Assembly: GCA_025451715.1 (NCBI GenBank)
Contig: JANWJY010000103.1
Coordinates: 1 to 7,225, forward strand
Source of the DNA: Fimbriimonadaceae bacterium
Lineage (GTDB): Bacteria > Armatimonadota > Fimbriimonadia > Fimbriimonadales > Fimbriimonadaceae
DNA length: 7,225 nt
Direction of reading: 5' to 3'
Shown here: positions 1-6,000 of the stretch, piece after piece
Layout of the letters: every line of letters starts with the position of its first letter
Numbering within the stretch: position 1 is the first letter of the stretch
The notes under the pieces: generated by a model
Database searches by the model: none
What the model was told of the DNA's origin: nothing
The model's input: only the letters and a program-made list of their open reading frames with translations
Program-made: the position numbers and the translations under genes

Positions 1-436
1 CCTCGAGGTAGGTCGCGCCGTTGGCGTTGAAAGCGATCCAGTTCGCGTCGTTGTGCAGCCCGAAGGTGTCGAGCCCGACGACGAAGTGGTCGTTGCCGTC
101 GAGGTCGACGTTGTCGCGGAACTCGTCGGCCGAGATCTTCTTCGGGTTCTGCAGGTAGATGCGCGCGGCGAAGTAGATGTAGGTGTCGTCGTACGCGACC
201 CACACCTTGCCCTTCTCGCCGGAGTCCTGGCTCGTGCCTCCGATGATGAGACTGCGCGAAATCGGTGTGACTCCAGCCCACTCCTCGGGGTTGACCACTC
301 CGTCGATCTTCGGCGGGTTCGCCATCTTGACCGCCTGCACCGTCTCCGGGGTCGGGCTGAGCGGAAACTCCTGTGCAGCGGCTAGAGAAGCCAAGGCGAG
401 GAAAGTCAGAGCGGACAAGCAACGATCAAAACGCAC
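1..436 (-). CDS. Secreted CBM9-like / DUF5916-type outer-membrane protein, 5' part only
   Basis: The first 145 codons of a gene whose 3' end lies beyond the window start. The start is GTG at 436-434: an in-frame TAG lies 15 bases upstream and no ATG, GTG or TTG occurs between, so this is the only good start. Residues 1-21 form a Sec signal peptide (MRFDRC, then a Leu/Ala core ending SLAAA), with likely cleavage before Q22. Residues about 40-145 look like a family 9 carbohydrate-binding module as found at the N terminus of DUF5916 proteins: PPKIDGVVNPEEW at 41-53, then WVAYDDTYIYFAARIYL and DEFRDNVDL (104-112). It is clearly paralogous to the complete gene at 818-2797 (WIAYDDKYLYVAARIYL, NEFRDNVDL). 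The barrel that should follow is outside the window, so the full architecture is inferred. Expected role: outer-membrane protein binding or passing saccharides. It has its own promoter at 656-684. No Shine-Dalgarno sequence is evident. Confidence 0.85.
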   Translation of the reverse strand, partial: MRFDRCLSALTFLALASLAAAQEFPLSPTPETVQAVKMANPPKIDGVVNPEEWAGVTPISRSLIIGGTSQDSGEKGKVWVAYDDTYIYFAARIYLQNPKKISADEFRDNVDLDGNDHFVVGLDTFGLHNDANWIAFNANGATYLE

Positions 437-522
437 GATTGTGCTTATACGCTATTGCCTGGCTGCGGTTCCACCAAGTCCCGCGGTGTCGCCTTTACTG
501 TCCCCGCCTTCGCGGACGTCGA

Positions 523-570
523 CCGGGGCTGAAAGCCCCGGATCTAGGCGGGCAGGAATGCCCGCGCTCC
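523..570. repeat. Paired palindromes, degenerate member of the local REP-like family
   Basis: Two perfect hairpins lie side by side. The first has arms CCGGGGCT (523-530) and AGCCCCGG (534-541) around GAA. The second has arms GCGGGCA (548-554) and TGCCCGC (559-565) around GGAA, followed by GCTCC. The order (CGGGGC palindrome, GGCGGGC linker, second palindrome, GCNCTCC end) matches the right half of the composite element at 2942-2991. This suggests a dispersed repeat family with changing stem sequences. It lies in the presumed 5' leader of the leftward gene that starts at 436, so it could affect RNA stability or translation, which is inference. Confidence 0.6.
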
Positions 571-655
571 GGGGGTACGTTTTATCGACGTTTTTTTGCT
601 CTTCTCCGTATGTGCTTGACGAGGTGGCGGCTATGCTCTCGTTGGTGATGGCTTC

Positions 656-684
656 ATTATACCTGTGAATAGGCGTAATGTCCA
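656..684 (-). promoter_or_regulatory. Sigma70-type promoter for the leftward partial gene
   Basis: Read on the minus strand there is TGGACA (684-679, five of six matches to the -35 consensus), a 17-base spacer (678-662) and TATAAT (661-656, perfect -10). Transcription would begin near 649 and run to the GTG at 436, giving a leader of about 210 nt that contains the palindromes at 523-570. Both boxes and the spacing are optimal. Activity is inferred, and sigma70 consensus use in this organism is assumed. Confidence 0.6.
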
Positions 685-694
685 TGATTTGGAC
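680..694. promoter_or_regulatory. Inverted repeat over the -35 box, possible operator
   Basis: GTCCA (680-684) and TGGAC (690-694) are perfect inverted arms separated by five bases. The left arm is part of the -35 hexamer of the leftward promoter, so a dimeric regulator binding here would compete with RNA polymerase. The arms are short and chance occurrence is possible. Confidence 0.25.
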
Positions 695-700
695 GGTTTA

Positions 701-734
701 GGCCTAGTGGTAGGTTCAAATTGCGACTAGGACC
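701..734. other. Imperfect stem-loop upstream of the leftward promoter
   Basis: GG-CCTAGT (701-708) can pair with ACTAGG-A-CC (726-734): eight base pairs with one bulged A and a 17-base loop. It lies between the terminator-like hairpin of the complete leftward gene and the promoter of the next one. No gene or RNA family was recognised here. The rest of 571-764 is relatively AT-rich and shows nothing else I can support. Confidence 0.25.
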
Positions 735-764
735 TTTATGGACGGGAAGCTTGGTTGATGTGAT

Positions 765-800
765 GCCCCGGTCTGCCACGTGATGTGGCCAGACCGGGGC
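765..800 (-). terminator. Strong hairpin after the 659-aa leftward gene, likely terminator
   Basis: Perfect 11-base arms GCCCCGGTCTG (765-775) and CAGACCGGGGC (790-800) continue, after a single bulged C, into CCAC/GTGG, leaving a five-base loop (780-784). The hairpin begins 17 bases past the TAG stop of the leftward gene (818-820). It is not followed by a T-tract on the minus strand, so it is either a U-less terminator or a 3' stabilising stem. Position and stem strength support an end-of-transcript role. Confidence 0.6.
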
Positions 801-817
801 ACCCTTCGCCTTCGAGC

Positions 818-2797
818 CTATCGGACGGTGAAGGGGACGGAGACCTTGAAGATCAGGGTCTTTTGGAACGAGCTCGCGTTGGGGTCGCCGAGGATGAGGA
901 AGTACTCCGCGCCGAGGTTGCCGCTCATCCTGTACGACACGAACCAGTTCCAGTCGTCGTCCTGCCCGACGACGCGGCCGCCGAGCGCGCGGAACTTGTC
1001 CATCTCCCAGTTGAACGTAAAGATCGTCTGGTCGGACTCGACCGCGTGCTCGACCTTTTGATACCGCAGATCGAGCTGCAACCGCTGGACCGGGCGGTAG
1101 AACACGCGCGCGGTCGTGCTCTGATACTCGGACCCTGCGACGTCACCGCGCGTGTGCGACAGCGTCCACCCGCGGCGGGTGTTGTTGCGCGGCACCTGGA
1201 GCTGTAGCGTGTGGAACGTGTTGGTGTCGTCGAGGAAGTGGTCCTGCGTGTAGCCGAAGGTCAGGTTCATGCCGTTGCGAAACGTGGCCCCGGCGGAGGC
1301 GTTGCCCATCGTGCGGTAGTGGCCACCGTCGTACAGGTCCTGGTCGACGAACGACACGCTCGAGTTGGTGTCCATGATCGCGCCGTGGGGGTGGCTCTTG
1401 TTCCATTGGGAGTTCGAGACACCGCCCTTGAAGCCGCGCTGTGCCGCGAACCCGATCCGGGGGTTGAAGTCCGGGCTGACCTGCTCGTAGATGAGCACGT
1501 TCCGAAATCCGCGGGCGTTGTACTGCCACCCAGCGCCGAAGGCGTTGCCGAAGCCGTCGACCTCGTCGTCGGTCTGCTGGTACCCGCCGAAGAGCAGATA
1601 GTCGCCTGTGCGGGTGAAGTACTCGAGCATTCCGCCGTAGTTCTCCTCGCCGGGGCGGTCGAGCGCAGTGAACGCTGTGTAGATGTTCGTACGGTTGTTC
1701 GGGCTGTAGGCGGCGGCGCCGACGAAGGCGTGCTGGTTGTCGAAGTCGATGATGCCGAGAGTGCCGATCTGGAGCTGGGGGCTGAGCGTGCCGTAAAAGT
1801 TGATGCCGGTGTCGAACGCGCCGATGCGCTGGCTGGCGAAGAGCTGGCGGTTGTTGATGCCGCCGGTGAGCAGGAACTGGTTGCCCTCGACGAAGAACGG
1901 CCGGGACTCGCCGGGGAGCCGCTCGAAGTTGCTGAAGTCGAGGTTGAGGATCTCGTTCTCGATGTTGCGGAAGTCCGGGTTGACCGTCACCACCGCGCTG
2001 AGGCGGTCGTTCAGCTCGGTCTTGACGTCGAGCCCCGCGTTGGCGATGTGCTCGCCGGTCTCGTCGTTGTATCCGACGTAGGCATAGGGCAGGAACAGGA
2101 TGCTGCGCTTTTGTTCGATCTTGGGGACGTCGACGCCCTTGAGCACGTGGAACTTGGAGAAGTCGCCCTGGGTCGAATAGGCGCTGACGCCGCGCTGGGT
2201 CGAGGAGACGTACCAGTCGAACAGGAACTTCATGTCGCGCGGGCCGCTGCTCTGGAGGGGGATGACGTCCCACGCGATCCTGGCTTCCGCCTCCCATCCG
2301 TCTTCGGTGATGCGGCCGCGCGAATCGAACTCGCCGCCCCACTCGCGCTTGGCCGCTCGGCCGCCGGCGAGCTGGAGCTGTGTCGCCCCGCCGGCGTTGA
2401 ACGAGAAGAAGTTGAACTCCTGGGCGTTGCCGTTGACGTCGAGGATCACGGACACGGAGTCGTCGCTGCCGAGGTCTACGTTGTCGCGGAACTCGTTCGC
2501 CTGGACCTTGCCTTTGTTGCCAAGGTAGATCCGCGCTGCTACGTAGAGGTACTTGTCGTCGTAGGCGATCCAGTACTGGGCCCTGTCGCCGCTGGGCTGG
2601 TTGTTGTTGATGACGACGAGCTGCCGCCGCCCGGTCGCCGCCCCGCTCCACTCGTCTGCGTTGACGGTGCCGTCGATCGTTGGGGGAGCCAGGAGCTTTC
2701 TCCCGTCGAGCGTGTCGGGAGTGTTGGAGAGGGTGAACTCCTGGGCGAATGCGACCACGGGGAGGGCGGCGATGAGGGCGACGAGCGGTCTGACCAC
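818..2797 (-). CDS. DUF5916 outer-membrane beta-barrel protein with N-terminal CBM9-like module
   Basis: A complete 659-residue protein. I place the start at GTG 2797-2795 because the Sec signal begins there (VRPLVALIAALPVVAFA, cleavage before Q19). Extending further upstream would run through the palindromic element and into the divergent gene. Residues about 38-215 form a CBM9-like carbohydrate-binding domain (PPTIDGTVNADEW at 38-50, WIAYDDKYLYVAARIYL, NEFRDNVDL at 101-109). From about 265 on comes the DUF5916 region, recognised by VNPDF (N273), the LDFSNFERLPGESRPFF stretch and FFVEGNQF (E304), then repeated amphipathic, aromatic-rich strands typical of an outer-membrane barrel, ending KVSVPFTVR. 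The family is widespread in Gram-negative bacteria; its substrate is mostly unknown, and saccharide binding or uptake is inferred from the CBM9 module. No Shine-Dalgarno sequence is seen. A hairpin follows the stop, and a paralogue lies downstream on the same strand. Confidence 0.88.
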   Translation of the reverse strand: MVRPLVALIAALPVVAFAQEFTLSNTPDTLDGRKLLAPPTIDGTVNADEWSGAATGRRQLVVINNNQPSGDRAQYWIAYDDKYLYVAARIYLGNKGKVQANEFRDNVDLGSDDSVSVILDVNGNAQEFNFFSFNAGGATQLQLAGGRAAKREWGGEFDSRGRITEDGWEAEARIAWDVIPLQSSGPRDMKFLFDWYVSSTQRGVSAYSTQGDFSKFHVLKGVDVPKIEQKRSILFLPYAYVGYNDETGEHIANAGLDVKTELNDRLSAVVTVNPDFRNIENEILNLDFSNFERLPGESRPFFVEGNQFLLTGGINNRQLFASQRIGAFDTGINFYGTLSPQLQIGTLGIIDFDNQHAFVGAAAYSPNNRTNIYTAFTALDRPGEENYGGMLEYFTRTGDYLLFGGYQQTDDEVDGFGNAFGAGWQYNARGFRNVLIYEQVSPDFNPRIGFAAQRGFKGGVSNSQWNKSHPHGAIMDTNSSVSFVDQDLYDGGHYRTMGNASAGATFRNGMNLTFGYTQDHFLDDTNTFHTLQLQVPRNNTRRGWTLSHTRGDVAGSEYQSTTARVFYRPVQRLQLDLRYQKVEHAVESDQTIFTFNWEMDKFRALGGRVVGQDDDWNWFVSYRMSGNLGAEYFLILGDPNASSFQKTLIFKVSVPFTVR

Positions 2798-2805
2798 GGG
2801 GGGTG

Positions 2806-2818
2806 TTACGATTCGTAA
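2806..2818. promoter_or_regulatory. 13-bp palindrome just upstream of the 659-aa gene, possible operator
   Basis: TTACGA-T-TCGTAA is a perfect inverted repeat with 6-base arms, ending 9 bases before the GTG at 2797. It sits where the promoter or ribosome-binding region of the leftward gene should be. I found no convincing -35/-10 pair around it. It could be a dimeric regulator site. Function is inferred from position alone. Confidence 0.3.
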
Positions 2819-2845
2819 GGCGTGTGGGTTCCTGAAAAGGTCTAC

Positions 2846-2991
2846 GGAGTGCGGTGGCTTGCCACCGCTGAAACTGGGCCAAGGCCCGCCTTGGCCGACC
2901 GATGACCGTGTGCTCAATGTCGCAGCCTTGCTCAAGCGCTCGCTCGGGGCAAGCCCCGAGCCGGGCGGGCTGTGGCAAGCCACAGCACTCC
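2846..2991. repeat. Composite palindromic (REP/MITE-like) element between divergent genes
   Basis: Four perfect palindromes lie in a row. They are GCGGTGGC-TT-GCCACCGC (2851-2868), GGCCAAGGC-CC-GCCTTGGCC (2877-2896), GCTCGGGGC-AA-GCCCCGAGC (2942-2961) and GCTGTGGC-AA-GCCACAGC (2969-2986). Each has a two-base centre. The outer ends are GGAGT (2846-2850) and ACTCC (2987-2991), so the 23-base termini form inverted repeats with 21 of 23 positions identical. The two differences are on opposite sides of the same stem (G-C changed to T-A), keeping pairing. No transposase is present, so any movement would need help in trans. The layout resembles REP/BIME or a small inverted-repeat element. It fills most of the 223-bp gap between the divergent starts. 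Confidence 0.75.
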
Positions 2992-3008
2992 GACGTGGGC
3001 GACGCGAG

Positions 3009-3014
3009 TAACCT
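3009..3014 (+). promoter_or_regulatory. Possible -10 box placed for a leaderless transcript
   Basis: TAACCT fits the loose TANNNT -10 pattern and ends 6 bases before the ATG at 3021, the spacing seen in leaderless genes. A GAGG at 3016-3019 is too close to the ATG to act as a normal ribosome-binding site, which agrees with a leaderless start. No clear -35 box was found, so this is weak. Confidence 0.2.
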
Positions 3015-3020
3015 TGAGGC

Positions 3021-6000
3021 ATGTTGCTGGCGCTGGTTGCCGCCGTGCTTGTCCCGCAGCCGCAAGACCCGATCGCTTTCGGACAGCGGGAGCTTGCGCG
3101 GGTGTTAGGCGCTCGGGCGTCGGACGTGACGGTCGCGTACCGGCGCGCTGGGGAGCCGGAGGGGTATTCGATCGAGCCGGGTTCAGGCGGAAAGGTCGTG
3201 ATCACCGGCACCGACCCGGTGGGGGCGATGTACGGCGCGTTCGAGTTCGCCGAGCGCGTGCAGGACAGAGGCGATGCGGCGTGGGGCGAGAAGGTCTCCG
3301 GTGCGGCACATTTGCGCGATAGAGGGCTCAACCTGTTCCTGTCGCTGCCTTGGGACTACGTCAAGAACGACACGGACTACTCTCTTGAAGCCCTCAACGA
3401 TCCGAGCAAGTGGTGGTTCCACAACGATGACTACTGGACGACGCTGCTCGACACGATGGCGAAGAGCCGGCTCAACTGGCTCGACATCCACGGCACGTAC
3501 GACATCAGCGTCACCGACTTTCCGAACCTCTATGCGTACTTCGTGACGTCGCCGTCGTTCCCCGAGGTCGGCGTCCCGGCAGCGGTGAAGGAGAGGAACC
3601 TCGCCCAGCTCAACCATGTGGTCAACATGGCGCACGCGCGCGGGATCCGCGTGTCGCTGATGTCATACGAGGCGAAGCTGACGGTCCCGCACAAGCGGAC
3701 GGTGCCCTACGAGAGCACGGAGGCGAACGCTTACACCTACACGCGCGAGGTGGTCACTGAGACGATCAAGAGGGTGCCGGGGCTGGACGCGATCGGGTTC
3801 CGGATCGGCGAGAGCGGACGCGGGGAGTCGTTCTTCAACTCTTACACCGAAGCTGTGAAGCTGGCTGGGCGCGACATTCCTCTCATCACTCGCTCTTGGA
3901 TCACGCGCCGGCAGCGGGTGCTGCCTTTGGCACGGGCCTGCAAAGACTTCACGGTGCAGATCAAGTACAACGGCGAGCAGTGGGGCGCGCCGTACATGGT
4001 CGCGGGCGGGCGCGTCGCGAACTGGTACTCCTATTCGTTCGAGGACTACCTGTCAGATGCGGGAAGCCCGGAGAAGAACGCAAAGACCTGGCCGGGGAAT
4101 CTGGTCGAGTCACGTGTCGGCGATAGCCCCACACCCCTAGCCCCACTCCCCAAGAGGGGAGAGGGGGATCCGGAGCGATGGCCGAGCAACCCGTACAAGA
4201 TCGTGTGGCAGGTGAGGGCGAACGGGACGCACCGCATCTTCCCGTTCTACAACCCGGAGTGGGTGCGGCGGACGATCGGGTGCATGAAGATTGGCACCGC
4301 GAGCGGCTACACGATCGAGGGGCTGGACGCGTACTTCCCGAAGAGCCCGGAGTACTACCTCGCGGACCCGAGCAAGAAGGCGTACGACTGGATCCACCAG
4401 CGTGACTTCATGTACTGGTCGACGTGGGGCCGCCTCGGCTACGACCCGACCGTGCCGGATTCGATGTTTGACAAGCAAGCGGTTCGGATGCTGTCGGAGG
4501 GATCGTCGGCGTCGACGGGAGTAGAAGAACTCGTGCAGGCGTGGAAGCAGGCGAGCGTGCTTTTGCCGTGGGCGTTCATGGCGTACTCGCTCGGCCCCGA
4601 CCACCGTTCACATGCGCCGGAACTCGAATGGGGCGGCGACATGAACGCTGTGATCCAAGGACAAGGCTTCGACACACACTCGTTCATTCCAATCAATGAA
4701 GCTGTCGCGAACGCGGTGACGGGCGGGATCGACGGTCGCAGGAACTCGGTTTGGAATAGATGGCCGACTGATCCGTACCTCGATGTTGCAGAGCATTCGT
4801 TCTTGAACAAGCAGAATCCGATGGAAACGCGGCTAGCCAACGAAGTCGCGCTTGTGTGCGGCATGCTGAACAGCTTGGGGGGACACTATTTGTTTAGGCG
4901 AAGTGCTGCTACGGGCCTTGCCCTCCTTGAGGCAACGAGTGGACGACAGGTGATAGAAAAGGAAACGCTGTACGACCTAGAGGCCGCGCGGCAATGTTTC
5001 GAGTGGCTTGCCAAGAATAGCCTCTACAAGCCGTTTACGGACAGGCTGAGAATGCACACAAACTCGTTCTCTTGGATGGAGGAGTACAAGAAAGTTACAG
5101 CCGAGTTTGATCGTGTTGCAACTCTCGCACCAGGAGAAATGAGAAGGCTTGATATGAACCAGGGTGGTCCGAGTTCGGGCGAAGTCACCTGGAGGCTCAT
5201 TGGAGACACTGTTGAAGTGCTGTTTCGATCTAGCGAGCCGATTGATAAGGCGTGGCTAATTGAGAAGCCGCTCCCCAGCTCGACGTACTTTCATCGTCGA
5301 CCAATGACGCTGGTCAATGGGCGGTTCATGTCGCGCTTCGAGAGAAAGAGTTGGGGGCACATGATTGCCGTTGATGCATCGTTGGACTCGACAGCTGGCC
5401 CGTTGCAAGCGACACGATTCCCGAATGCGTCTACTGAAACGCCATACCTCATCATCCCCTCACAGTCCGGCCCGACCGCGCAGATCTACAGCGCGGAGGA
5501 GGCGATGACGTACCTCAAGCCGGAGGTCATCGACCCGAACGAGTACGGCGCGATGATTATCGGCACGCGCGGCTGGCGGTTCTTCTCTTCGTTCGATCGG
5601 GCAACACGGAGAAAGGTGCTCACACCAGTCGAGAAAGGCATGAAGCTGCTGATCCTCCAACAGGACTTCAACCGCTACAGCCTCGACTTCCTCCCGCGAC
5701 CGCTGAAAGTAGAAGGCGGGAACTGGACCACGTTCGACCCCGGCGGACAGCTCGGTCTCGAAAAGTCGGACACGGCAGACATGATGTGGCAGCGCTTCGT
5801 GCCGAGCGACGGGTGGGAGATCTTCGGAAACGGCGGGCTCGCAAGACTGAAGCACGGCAAGGGCGAGGTGTGGGTGTGCAGCGCGCGGCTGATGCAGCGA
5901 ATGCACATCCCCAGCGTCGCAAAGAACTTCGTCGCGCTGCTCGGCATCGGAGGCAAACAAAAACCGACGATCCTGATCGACAGCAACAGCGAGGGCGCGG

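Noticed and set aside
452..685. Small minus-strand frame of 77 codons in the gap between the two paralogues
   Set aside because: It overlaps the promoter and the palindromic repeat, lacks a ribosome-binding site and resembles nothing known. Its ATG lies upstream of the expected transcription start.
701..740. tRNA-like fragment around GGTAGGTTCAAATT
   Set aside because: It resembles a T-loop by sequence, but the flanking bases do not form the T stem and no other tRNA arm is present.
1211..2818. Open plus-strand frame of 535 codons opposite the DUF5916 gene
   Set aside because: It is the mirror of a high-GC gene. The translation is a Val/Glu/Asp/Ala-rich string with no domain, whereas the minus strand encodes a recognisable family.
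2846..2991. CRISPR array
   Set aside because: The palindromes differ in sequence and are not separated by spacers of constant length, and no cas gene is nearby.
1143..3065. Open minus-strand frame of 640 codons overlapping the DUF5916 gene
   Set aside because: It is an Arg/Gln/Pro-rich frame shadow of the real gene, without domain or signal peptide.
2798..3331. Upstream extension of the 659-aa leftward gene to an ATG at 3331
   Set aside because: The added 178 residues cross the palindromic element and the start of the divergent gene, have no signal or domain character, and would bury the clear signal peptide beginning at 2797.
4100..4200. Two separate genes split at the proline-rich insert
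   Set aside because: The frame is open on both sides without change of phase, the downstream part lacks its own signal or start context, and W-P-x-N flanks fit an insertion into one gene.
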